46,847 nucleotides of DNA from Hymenobacter siberiensis (GTDB lineage Bacteria > Bacteroidota > Bacteroidia > Cytophagales > Hymenobacteraceae): positions 1 to 46,847 of the forward strand of contig NZ_JAHLZZ010000004.1 of assembly GCF_018967845.1 (NCBI RefSeq), in the 5' to 3' direction. Position 1 is the first letter of the stretch; every line of letters begins with the position of its first letter. The notes beneath the pieces are model-generated. The model worked only from the letters and a program-made list of their open reading frames with translations. It had not been told where the DNA came from and searched no databases. This document shows, piece by piece, positions 8,513 to 15,899 of this stretch. The position numbers and the translations under genes are program-made.

Positions 8513-8568
8513 ACTGGAATGGGAAAAAATAAGTACGAAGTCAGTACTTGCGAGTCGGCGGTTTTACC

Positions 8569-8775
8569 CTAGTTGTTTAACAATGCCCAACTCACTGGAC
8601 ATAAAAAAACCGTTTCGGAATCCGAAACGGTGGCGGGGCAACACGCAGAAAAAATAACGGAAATACCAAAGGCAAAATCGGAAGAACCGATGGTGGCGAA
8701 GACCTTCCGGTCCACTCGCGGGTCCCAGCCGAGCAGGGTCCCGCGCTTCATCAACAAGTTTTTTGGTTGAAGCAT
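8569..8775 (-). CDS. Putative pyrBC leader peptide
   Basis: A 68-codon frame begins at ATG 8775 (MLQPKNLLMKRGTLLGW) or at an internal ATG 8750, and runs through a U-rich segment and straight through the attenuator hairpin, stopping 34 nt beyond it. In enterobacterial pyrBI the PyrL leader frame likewise overlaps the attenuator, so that a ribosome following a paused polymerase blocks the hairpin when UTP is low. I infer the same role here. The peptide sequence itself shows no known domain, and a second frame is also open through the same stretch, so which frame is translated is uncertain. Confidence 0.45.
   Translation of the reverse strand: MLQPKNLLMKRGTLLGWDPRVDRKVFATIGSSDFAFGISVIFSACCPATVSDSETVFLCPVSWALLNN
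8603..8630 (-). terminator. Intrinsic terminator / attenuator upstream of pyrB
   Basis: On the minus strand CCGTTTCGG-ATT-CCGAAACGG forms a 9-bp stem with a 3-nt loop, followed by seven U. It lies about 90 nt ahead of the pyrB start and inside the leader frame. About 20 nt before it is a U-rich stretch (8650-8686) with runs such as GATTTTGCCTTTGG and TTATTTTTTCTG, the kind of pause region used in UTP-sensitive attenuation. Confidence 0.85.
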
Positions 8776-9338
8776 GATGCAAAATTACGGCATTATCACG
8801 CCCGGCAGTTCATCAGCAGTGTTAATTTTTTCGCACCGCTTTTCTCAAATTTTATTTTCGACCTAATGGGCTAAACGACGCGCTTTTTATCATTCATTTC
8901 GTCATCAAAAAAATAATGGCGCGCGTAACCAATTGCTTGGCCAGTACCATCCATCTTAACTTTGGCTCTTTATTCCGCAGCCTCCGCTGGCGGGCCGCCA
9001 TTCTCCGGCGGCAAGCAGCCCATGAACTACTCGGTAGTTCATGGGCTGCTTCATTTTCGGCCGGCACCATGAGTATCGAGGTGGTCTGGTTTGGTCGAAT
9101 CCGGGCGGGCTGTCATCTTTCGGTTACGGTTCAACCCTAGCAGCGCCCGTTGCCATGGATACCTTCTTGGCCCTCAACCGCTGCCCACACATCGTGGCCG
9201 GTTTGACTGGCTTTTTTGCGGCCCCGGCCGTGCGCAAAGGCGGGGTAGCACATCGGCGCTGGGGGGTAGCCTACAATTCTGGGCGTGCCGCTTACCCGCT
9301 ATTGGCACCAGCGTGGGCGGGCGGGCGGGCGCAGCGCG
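8776..9338. other. Intergenic region between the pyrBC leader and pyrD
   Basis: AT-rich 8776-8935 should contain the pyrBC promoter on the minus strand; TTGAGA with a TTAACA-like box (about 8853 to 8820) is one candidate. The only other clear structure is the 18-bp-stem hairpin at 9013-9051. Open frames in 9041-9400 are not recognisable as proteins. Confidence 0.4.
9013..9051. terminator. Perfect 18-bp stem-loop, possible terminator
   Basis: AAGCAGCCCATGAACTAC (9013-9030) and its exact reverse complement (9034-9051) are separated by TCG. TCATTTT follows on the plus side and GAAAATGA on the other, so it could act as a bidirectional terminator below pyrD. The stem is very regular and could instead be a small repeat element. 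Confidence 0.5.
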
Positions 9339-10373
9339 TTAGCCCCGCACCAGGCTCCGGTTTATTCGGCTCACCAGCGCCGGCCCTTCGTAGATAAAGC
9401 CGGTATAAAGCTGAATCAGCGAAGCCCCGGCGGCCAGCTTCTCCTGCGCATCGGCCGCCGAATGGATGCCGCCAGCGCCAATAATCGGCAGCCCGCCGTC
9501 GGATTTCTGGTGCAGGTAGCGGATGACTTCGGTGGCCCGTGCCCGTAACGGCCGGCCGCTCAGACCGCCCGCGCCCAGCGAGGCCACATGGCCCGGCTCG
9601 GTACTCAGATTATCGCGGCTGATGGTGGTATTGGTGGCTACAAGGCCACTGAGCTGCGTTTCATGGGCTATTTCCAGAATGTCGTCGAGCTGCGAATCGG
9701 TGAGGTCTGGCGCGATTTTGAGGAGCAGGGGGCGTGGCACGGCGCGGGCCTGGTTGCGGGCCTGCACCTGCTGCAAGAGCTCAATCAGCGGCTTTTTCTC
9801 TTGGAGCTGGCGCAGATTGGGCGTGTTGGGCGAACTCACGTTCACCACGAAGTAGTCGACCACCTCGGCCAGCGCCTCAAAGCCGGCCACGTAGTCCTCG
9901 GCGGCGCGCTCGTTGGGCGTGTCCTTATTTTTGCCGATGTTGCCGCCGATGATGAGCTGGCGGTTGCGGCGCCGTGCCAGCCGCGCCGCCACCACGGCCG
10001 CCCCGTCGTTGTTAAAGCCCATGCGGTTCACCAAGGCCTCGTCCTGTGGCAGCCGAAACAAGCGCGGCTGCGGGTTGCCGGGCTGCGGCCGGGGCGTCAC
10101 CGTCCCGATTTCCACGAAGCCGAAGCCCAACGTGGCCAGTTCATCGGTCAGCGCTGCATTCTTATCAAACCCCGCCGCCAGCCCCACCGGGTTCGGAAAT
10201 TTCAACCCAAATACCTCGCGCGCCAGGCTGGGGTGCTGGAAATTATACATTGCCCGCAGCAGCGCCGGCGTGCCCGGCACCCGCGCCGCCCGGCGCAGGT
10301 TGTCGAAAACGAGGTGGTGGGCGCGCTCGGCGTCGAGGTTGAAGAGCAGGGGTTTGACGAGGGACTTATACAC
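9339..10373 (-). CDS. pyrD: Dihydroorotate dehydrogenase (quinone), class 2
   Basis: Fourth step of pyrimidine synthesis: oxidises dihydroorotate to orotate with FMN and passes electrons to the membrane quinone pool. The 344-residue protein has the class 2 layout: N-terminal amphipathic part (YKSLVKPLLFNLDAERAHHL), GLAAGFDKNA, EIGTVTPRPQPGNPQPRLFR, MGFNNDG, the catalytic-serine loop NVSSPNTPNLR, KIAPDL, TNTT, GGLSGRPL and IIGAGGI for the FMN phosphate. GTG 10373 (V/MYKSLVK) fits the family N-terminus better than TTG 10388. It is on the same strand as pyrBC but 560 nt upstream of their leader and appears to be a separate unit. Confidence 0.93.
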   Translation of the reverse strand: MYKSLVKPLLFNLDAERAHHLVFDNLRRAARVPGTPALLRAMYNFQHPSLAREVFGLKFPNPVGLAAGFDKNAALTDELATLGFGFVEIGTVTPRPQPGNPQPRLFRLPQDEALVNRMGFNNDGAAVVAARLARRRNRQLIIGGNIGKNKDTPNERAAEDYVAGFEALAEVVDYFVVNVSSPNTPNLRQLQEKKPLIELLQQVQARNQARAVPRPLLLKIAPDLTDSQLDDILEIAHETQLSGLVATNTTISRDNLSTEPGHVASLGAGGLSGRPLRARATEVIRYLHQKSDGGLPIIGAGGIHSAADAQEKLAAGASLIQLYTGFIYEGPALVSRINRSLVRG

Positions 10374-10837
10374 GGGAAGCGGGGCCAAATTAGCGGTTAA
10401 GGTCGGTGAATAATCCTCTTAAACCAGTCGTAGGCCCGGAATAATATCTTGTGAAATTTGCCACAGCCTTGCCCGAGCACCGCAGGAATCAGGAATGACA
10501 TTATAGAAGCAGGAAGCCGAACAGGTATGGTGGGCGATGAAACAGGCAAACGCCGGATGCCAGCAAGCCGGCGAAGGTCAATCCGCTACCCGGGAGCAAA
10601 GATGGCATAGTCGTGTCAGATTGCTCCCCTGAGCGCCTGGTTTCGAGGTTACGAAACTCATCCCCTCGGCACGTTTCGTAAACTTTGATTCGTAGACGGG
10701 TTTTTTAAACTCGCCCCGCGCTACAGCAGCCTGCTGGCACTTGGTACTGGCCAGCTGCCAGGCGTTTAGCGAAAGAAGGCGTTTCAGGGGGCTGGGTTTG
10801 GGGTGGCCGCTGCTTGGCTAGGAGCGCCGCCAAGCGC
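10374..10837. other. Intergenic region, no gene seen
   Basis: About 460 bp between pyrD and the hydrolase. It holds an 8-bp inverted repeat (GGGAGCAA at 10592-10599 and TTGCTCCC at 10621-10628) and otherwise nothing I can assign. The pyrD promoter should lie in the first 100 bp. Confidence 0.4.
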
Positions 10838-11713
10838 TTACTGGCGCAGAAAATCAAGCACCGTTTTGGTCAGCGCCACGCGCTTGTTGCTGAACGGGTG
10901 GTCTGTGGCCCATACTTCATACCGAAAGCCCGCCTTGTTGGCGGCTCCGATGAGCTTAATCCAGGCTTCGTTGCGCCGGTTTTCGTCGAGAAATACCAGT
11001 TGCCGCGTGCGCAGTCTCGGGCCCAGGGCCGTGAGCTGATACGCCGACGCATTGGCCAGCACCGGTGCCAGCAGCGCCTTGCCCGAGGTATTGTGCAGCA
11101 TGAACAGTCCATCGACGTTCTGTTCAAGGGCCGCTAAGCGGGCTTTATCCGTCTCGGTTGCCGCCGTGTAAATATCCCAGGGGGAAAGGATGACGGCTTT
11201 TTTGAGGGCCGGCAGTTGGGCCATCGCCTGCAAGCCCGCCCAGCCGCCCATGCTGTGGGCTAACAGTGCCAGCCGGGTCGTGTCGATGCGTAAAGGTTTC
11301 GCCTGCTGCTGGCAAAACCGGACCACGCTGGCTACGTCCTCCACGCAATTGGCAAACGAAAAGTCGCCCTCGCTGCCCCAGGAGCCGCGGTAGTCAAAGT
11401 AGAGTACGTTCCAGCCCGCGCGCCGCACGGCTTGAGCCACGTCCAAGTTGCGCTCGTTGCCCGGAAAGCCATGTAGTAACAGCAGCGTCGGGTGCAGTTG
11501 GCTTCCCGCCGCCGTGTACATGAAAGCGGCTAGGCGGCTGCCGTGCGACGCAATGGTTAATTCTTCGAGGCCAGCCGGTGCTCCTACCACGTCCCGGAGG
11601 TCCGTCGTTAAGTGCTCCGTGGCGTTGACGGTTTGTGCGTGGGCCGCTGTTTGCGCCAAACAGGCGGCCAGCAGCCCCGCACACGTGGCGAGGGCCAGGA
11701 AAGTGTGTTTCAT
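10838..11713 (-). CDS. Secreted alpha/beta hydrolase
   Basis: Exported serine hydrolase, substrate unknown. ATG 11713 starts a signal peptide (MKHTFLALATCAGLLAACL...AHAQ); the longer frame to 11788 runs into a repeat element and is unlikely. The 291-residue protein has the alpha/beta-hydrolase order: LLLLHGFPGNERN (oxyanion loop), FDYRGSWGSEGDFS, nucleophile elbow AHSMGG, and a late ATDHPF with the probable catalytic histidine. This matches the serine aminopeptidase S33 / BAAT-like group by fold only. The gene start lies 51 bp from a Tn3-type miniature element that may have replaced its natural upstream region. Confidence 0.8.
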   Translation of the reverse strand: MKHTFLALATCAGLLAACLAQTAAHAQTVNATEHLTTDLRDVVGAPAGLEELTIASHGSRLAAFMYTAAGSQLHPTLLLLHGFPGNERNLDVAQAVRRAGWNVLYFDYRGSWGSEGDFSFANCVEDVASVVRFCQQQAKPLRIDTTRLALLAHSMGGWAGLQAMAQLPALKKAVILSPWDIYTAATETDKARLAALEQNVDGLFMLHNTSGKALLAPVLANASAYQLTALGPRLRTRQLVFLDENRRNEAWIKLIGAANKAGFRYEVWATDHPFSNKRVALTKTVLDFLRQ

Positions 11714-11764
11714 GCTGACAAGTAACGCCAACTTCGTCTTAATGTGCAAGTAAACACCCCTTTT

Positions 11765-12003
11765 GGGGTTCTTGTTGCAAACGGGCATATTTACATGCTA
11801 AGCCTTTAACACGTTGATTTTAAAATATATACTAGCAACTTGCAATTACTATTATCAAAAAGGAAATCCTTTCTGATAAGCTCGGGCCACCCGCTCAATT
11901 GCTTGGAATCGCTCTTTTTACCACTTTTTTGGAGCTGACCTTTTTGATAAGGTGTGGTTGAAGGGCTTAGCGTGTAAATCCGCCCGTTTGCAACAAGAAC
12001 CCC
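11765..12003. mobile_element. Tn3-derived miniature element (TIME-like), copy 1
   Basis: The 239-bp non-coding element is bounded by 38-bp inverted repeats (11765-11802 and 11966-12003) that start GGGGTTCTTGTTGCAAACGG and end in GCTAAG, with three mismatches between arms. Length, GGGG start and TAAG end are hallmarks of Tn3-family ends. The interior contains a TTATCAAAAAGGA / TCCTTTCTGATAA palindrome and another CTTTTTGATAA motif, related to those in copy 2. No 5-bp target duplication is present (CTTTT versus TGCAT). The right end cuts the oxidoreductase gene, so a deletion probably accompanied or followed insertion. Confidence 0.82.
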
Positions 12004-12660
12004 TGCATCAGCCAGGTCATGAGGTCGGCTCCGTAGCAGCCGAAGTCCGGCAGGGCCCCGCCGTCGTTCTGCACGGGGTCGGTGAGCCAGGCCAGAAATT
12101 CGGCGTTGACGCCGATTTCCTTCGGCCCCTGGTGGCCGTCGTGGGCCACCATTTTGCGGATGTCGCCGAGGGCCCGGTCCTCGTTCACCAGCTGATAGGC
12201 CCGCCGGTTGGCGCCCTACCACGTGGTTTCGTAGTTGGTGAGCAGGTGGATGTGGTGCTGGCGGACCAGGGCGGCCATTTGCCGGGCGTGGTCGAGATTA
12301 ACGGCCAAGGGCTTCTCCACCATCACGTGGATGCCCTTCGGCGCGCAGGCCTGCACCACGGCCAGGTGCGCGGAGATGCTGCCAAAGGCCGTGACCGCCT
12401 CGGGCTTGGCTTTGGCCAGCACTTCGGCCAAGGAGGCGTACACCAGCGCCATGGGGAAGCCGTACTGCCGGGCATAGCGCTCGGCCAGGGCCCGGTTGGG
12501 TTCGGCAATGCCCACGAGGACCAGGTCGCCGTGCTGGGCGCGGCCGAGGAGGCCGTGCACGTGCGTATGCGTCAAGCCGGCGATGCCCACCCGCAGCGGC
12601 GGGGCAAAAATAGCGGATTCGCGGAGTACGAGCAACCACAGCGGCAAAGAGACGGGACAT
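12004..12660 (-). pseudogene. Gfo/Idh/MocA-family oxidoreductase, truncated and mutated
   Basis: NAD(P)-dependent sugar-type oxidoreductase by family. LRVGIAGLTHTHVHG is the N-terminal nucleotide-binding turn and GIHVMVEKPLAVNLDHARQM contains the conserved EKP motif. Three lesions are visible: the likely signal-peptide start MSRLFAAVV (ATG 12660) is out of frame with the body near 12620-12640; an in-frame TAG (about 12216-12218) follows ETTW where a tyrosine is expected; and after DLMTWLMQ the frame runs into the miniature Tn3-type element, losing the C-terminal substrate domain. It is a dead gene. Confidence 0.82.
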
Positions 12661-12933
12661 CGTGGGTCGGGCAGGAAGTGTAGAGGAAAAGTAGCCCGCC
12701 TTTTGATTCACGGGCCCAATGAGTCCCAAAGAGGGAGCAAAAGCGGTTCGTTATCCTTGCACTACTGGGATAAAATGCTGAACTTTAATCAGGCCGCAGC
12801 CAGTTTTAACGCCAGCGCCCACGTCGGAGGGGACCAGCGGGCGTTTGGCCCCCGTGCGCGGAAGCTCGTAGCGGGACGCCCCGGTCGTTCGCCGCCCGCT
12901 TTTTGTTCCCCCCCCCCTTTTTTTCCTTCTCTG
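12661..12933. other. Intergenic region with homopolymer tract
   Basis: Just upstream of the Pro/Ala-rich gene lies a run of 10 C followed by 7 T (12908-12924) ending 9 bp before ATG 12934. No other structure stands out. Confidence 0.5.
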
Positions 12934-13483
12934 ATGGAACCGCAATCCCCTTCCACGCCGGCGTCTCCCCAAAACGAGTACGCCCCAACCCCAAACCCGG
13001 CCGTTACGCCCCCCCCTGCGGCCCCGCTTGCCGCCGCCGCTGCGGGAGGGTCCGATCAAGCGCTGCCGGCGGTGGTCCCCGCCGTTCCGGTGGCGCTGGT
13101 TGTTCCCGTTGCGGCCGCGGCCCTTCCGGTGCCCGACGCGGCGGTCGGCGCCCCCGGTGCAGCTGCGAACCCGGTGGCGCCGACCGCCGCGGTTAGCCCG
13201 GCCCCGCCCGCAGCCCTGCGCGCGGGAAGCGCCGCGCAGCCAGCGGAAACCCCCACGACGCACACCTTTTCGGTCCCAATCGAAATAACCACCAGCACGC
13301 CTTTCCAACCGGCCCCGCCGACCGCCAGCGCCCCGGCACCCGCGCCGGTGACGGGGCCGACGCCCCCCTGCCGAGATGGCCAGCCCACCCCACGGCACCG
13401 TCGGGTTGCAGTACGCAACGGCCCGCGACAACGCCGAGCCCACCGACCAAGCCCCAGCACCCGAACCACAAGCCCCGCAATAA
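12934..13483 (+). CDS. Pro/Ala-rich low-complexity protein, apparent frameshift
   Basis: ATG 12934 opens MEPQSPSTPASPQNEYAP, followed by about 140 residues made mostly of A, P, V and T and then FSVPIEITTSTPFQPAPP. I recognise no family. At a run of six C (13363-13368) the frame becomes unnatural; dropping one C gives a continuous, compositionally similar end (PPAEMASPPHGTVGLQYATA, then EPTDQAPAPEPQAPQ) with TAA at 13481-13483, about 182 residues. The extra C may be a sequencing error or true slippage. No signal peptide or membrane span is clear, apart from an Ala/Val-rich stretch at about 55-75. The reverse strand is also open here but reads as a Gly/Arg-rich shadow. Confidence 0.45.
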
Positions 13484-13711
13484 GCCCCTGGCTACCAGCG
13501 TTTCCATCGGGACACGGGTTGGGGCCGGCCCACCGTACCAAGAGCAGAAGCATCCATTAAGGACAGCCCGCTCTTGCTAGTCAGACCCTTTCGCTGAACC
13601 CCAGGCATGGAGCTGCGCCCGCCTGAAGAAAAAGCCATCCCCCAGTCCGGGTAGTTAGTAAGCATAATCGCCGTATTTTATTATTATTTGCTGACAAAAT
13701 TTATTAATCCC

Positions 13712-13867
13712 ATGAAAACAGCCTTCGAACTCGCGTGTGATGCGTACCAATTGCGTAAGGAAGCGGAGCACCGCGCCCGCCTGCGGGCCTTGCAGCACGA
13801 AATGGCACGACCGCCCCTACCCGCTCCTCCGCCTGCGGCCGCTTTTCCTCGCCGAAGCCGAGCCTAG
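13712..13867 (+). CDS. Small basic protein of 51 residues
   Basis: ATG 13712 reads MKTAFELACDAYQLRKEAEH, then a short charged helix (RARLRALQHEMARP), a Pro/Ala linker and RRSRA, stop TAG. It follows an AT-rich promoter-like stretch (13660-13705). The helical, charged N-terminus and good start context argue for a real small gene, but I recognise no family and cannot name a function. Confidence 0.4.
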   Translation: MKTAFELACDAYQLRKEAEHRARLRALQHEMARPPLPAPPPAAAFPRRSRA

Positions 13868-14623
13868 GACACCCCAACGCGTCCAGAGAACCAGCTGGGG
13901 CACTGGGCCGCACGCGGGGCCCGACTACACGGGAGGTTCGTCATGGGAAAGTACCGTCTTCGTGAACTCAATTTCGCCTAGAAGGAGGGACCATGTAATG
14001 CGTGCTGCCCGGAGTTCATTTAAGTTCCAGTACATCCTCTACACTTCATTCATGGGTGGTCGACCACGCACTTTATTATTAGCGCTAGGGGTTCTTTTAG
14101 GAAGCAGACATACTCCTACGCCAAGGCCACAAAAGTCAGCTCAAAAGGTCAGTTGCCGTCGTTGAGGCGAGCCATCGATTCGGGAAATGAGTAGTAGAAC
14201 CGTTTTTAAACGTGCTGGCTGGCCATTTTGCGCATCATTCTATCGTCCCGCCAAACGTGTATTTTCTGAGACGCGCGCTTTGGAAGTACATCCACGCAGT
14301 ATAAAGGGCCTTTTGTGGGCTTCGGGCAGGCGTTTGCCCGCTTACTGAAAGAACCCCTGCTCTGGCTTTCCCGAGAACGGCGGCGGCGGCAAGCACAAGC
14401 CCCCCAACCTCTGTAGCCCGGACAGCATACCCGCCGCTCCAAACAGACGCGTGCTTTCTTCCCGTACTTCCCAGCCTACTTTTGTGTGCTTTCGCCACTG
14501 CGCGTATTGCGCAGTAGGCAGCTATTACAGACCAATAAACTTATAAATAACTGGTTAGTTGTCAATCGGCAGGCCCCCCTTTAACGCTTTTGTGTTCTGC
14601 CCGGCATCCCCCTTCCCTCGTTC
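13868..14623. other. Intergenic region with a solitary Tn3-type end
   Basis: Apart from the 38-bp repeat at 14088-14125 there is nothing firmly coding. A minus-strand frame at 14235-14498 (87 codons, starting MAKAHKSRLGSTGRKHAS) is open but unrecognised. AT-rich 14520-14570 probably holds the phhA promoter. Confidence 0.4.
14088..14125 (+). repeat. Solitary Tn3-type 38-bp terminal repeat
   Basis: Begins GGGGTTCTTTTAGGAAGC and ends ACGCCAAG after exactly 38 bp. It thus shares the first nine bases, the length and the ACGCcAAG end with the repeats of the two Tn3-type miniature elements. No partner in the opposite orientation is found nearby. Confidence 0.5.
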
Positions 14624-15409
14624 ATGCACCTCGACTCCCCCGCGCCCGCTTTCACTGCCCTGCCCCAAGACTACGCCCGCTACACCGCCGACGACCAGTG
14701 GGTGTGGCGCATCCTGTTCGAGCGCCAGATGCAGGTCCTGCCCACTGCGGCCTCGCGCCGCTTTCTCGAAGGGCTGCCCCGCATCCATTTCCAGGCCGGC
14801 TGCATTCCCGACTTCGCCGCCACCAACCCGCTGCTGGAACAGGCCACCGGCTGGAACTTGGTCGCCGTGCCCGGCATCGTCGACGACCGCACGTTTTTTG
14901 CGCTGCTGGCGGTCCGGCGTTTTCCGGCCACCACCTGGCTGCGCACCCCGGCCCAACTCGACTACCTCGAAGAGCCCGACATGTTCCACGACGTGTTTGC
15001 CCACGTACCGCTGCTTACGGACCCGTTTTTTGCCGATTTCCTGCAAGCCGTTGGCATCCTGGCGCTCCGCCACCTTCACGACCCCTACGCCGTGGAGCTG
15101 CTCTCGCGCCTGTACTGGTTTACGGTCGAGTTCGGCCTCATTACCGAAGCAGGCACGCTCCGCATCTACGGGGCGGGCATTCTGTCGTCGGCCGGAGAGA
15201 CCCGGTATTGCCTGAGCGATGGGACCGCCCGACGGCCCTTCGACGTGGCCCATATCCTGGCCACACCCTACGTGAAAGACCGGATGCAGGACGTGTACTT
15301 TGTCATCGATTCCTACGAGCAGCTCGTGGCCTCGGTGCCTGCCCTGGAAGCCGAGCTGCTCCGCCTGTTGGCCGCGCAGTCCGCGGAGTTGACCCAGGCG
15401 CGTGCTTGA
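14624..15409 (+). CDS. phhA: Phenylalanine 4-monooxygenase
   Basis: Iron- and tetrahydropterin-dependent hydroxylase converting L-phenylalanine to L-tyrosine in the cytoplasm. The 261-residue length matches bacterial single-domain PhhA (no regulatory ACT domain). Visible motifs are ARYTADDQWVWRILFERQM at the N-terminus, FQAGCIPDF, PDMFHDVFAHVPLL, which holds the two iron-binding histidines, and YWFTVEFGL, with the third ligand, glutamate. GAGILSSAGE and PFDVAHILATPY follow as in the family. ATG 14624 fits the family start. No pterin dehydratase (phhB) gene is adjacent, so a chromosomal one would be needed. The gene stands alone between Tn3-type repeats. Confidence 0.93.
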   Translation: MHLDSPAPAFTALPQDYARYTADDQWVWRILFERQMQVLPTAASRRFLEGLPRIHFQAGCIPDFAATNPLLEQATGWNLVAVPGIVDDRTFFALLAVRRFPATTWLRTPAQLDYLEEPDMFHDVFAHVPLLTDPFFADFLQAVGILALRHLHDPYAVELLSRLYWFTVEFGLITEAGTLRIYGAGILSSAGETRYCLSDGTARRPFDVAHILATPYVKDRMQDVYFVIDSYEQLVASVPALEAELLRLLAAQSAELTQARA

Positions 15410-15625
15410 AAATAGAGGAGCCAGCGATTGGTTTTAAAGGGCATATCCTCTTTCTTCCTTGGCAGAAAGACGAGTGGTCCGCCGCGTTTCCATCCGGTGA
15501 ATGGACAATGAAGTACCGGCTGCCCGTGCGGGAGCCAAAGGACAGTCTACCTCCCTTCGTCGGCATTTTGAAACCTTTCTGAAACCTTTTCAAAACTGTT
15601 TTGAAACCCCGCTGCCACACGTTTT

Positions 15626-15852
15626 GGGGTTCTTGTTCCAAAAGGGCGGTTTTACACGCCAAGCATTTAACTAATTGATTAAGTGGTTATTGCCAATATA
15701 AAATCCGAGGCTTATCAAAAAGGAGTTCCTTTTTGATAAGCCTCGGATTTTATATTGATTGCTTGGAATCGCCCTTTTTAAGCAGGTTTTTGGGCTACCC
15801 TTTTTGATAAAGGACTTAGCGTGTAAAACCACCCTTTTGGAACAAGAACCCC
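15626..15852. mobile_element. Tn3-derived miniature element (TIME-like), copy 2
   Basis: The 227-bp non-coding element has 38-bp ends (15626-15663 and 15815-15852) that start GGGGTTCTTGTTCCAAAAGG and end in ACGCCAAG or ACGCTAAG. It shares ends and the interior GATTGCTTGGAATCGC block with copy 1. In the middle is a large perfect palindrome (15695-15756). No 5-bp target duplication is seen (GTTTT versus TACAG). It has no transposase and would need one supplied in trans. Confidence 0.83.
15695..15756. repeat. Perfect 30-bp-arm palindrome inside Tn3-type element, possible recombination site
   Basis: Arms of 30 bp (ending CTTATCAAAAAGGA on the left and starting TCCTTTTTGATAAG on the right) are separated only by GT. 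A further CCTTTTTGATAAAGG copy lies at about 15799-15815. The arrangement of a core palindrome plus extra copies of the same motif resembles IRS/res-type sites of Tn3-family cointegrate-resolution systems; that role is inferred. Confidence 0.6.
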
Positions 15853-15899
15853 TACAGTAAACCTATCTTCGTGACACACCTGTAAAAAACGGGTGGAGT

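Noticed and set aside
12751..13443. 230-codon minus-strand Gly/Arg-rich frame
   Set aside because: Mirror of the Pro/Ala-rich plus-strand gene in a GC-rich low-complexity stretch; the plus frame has the better start and residue pattern.
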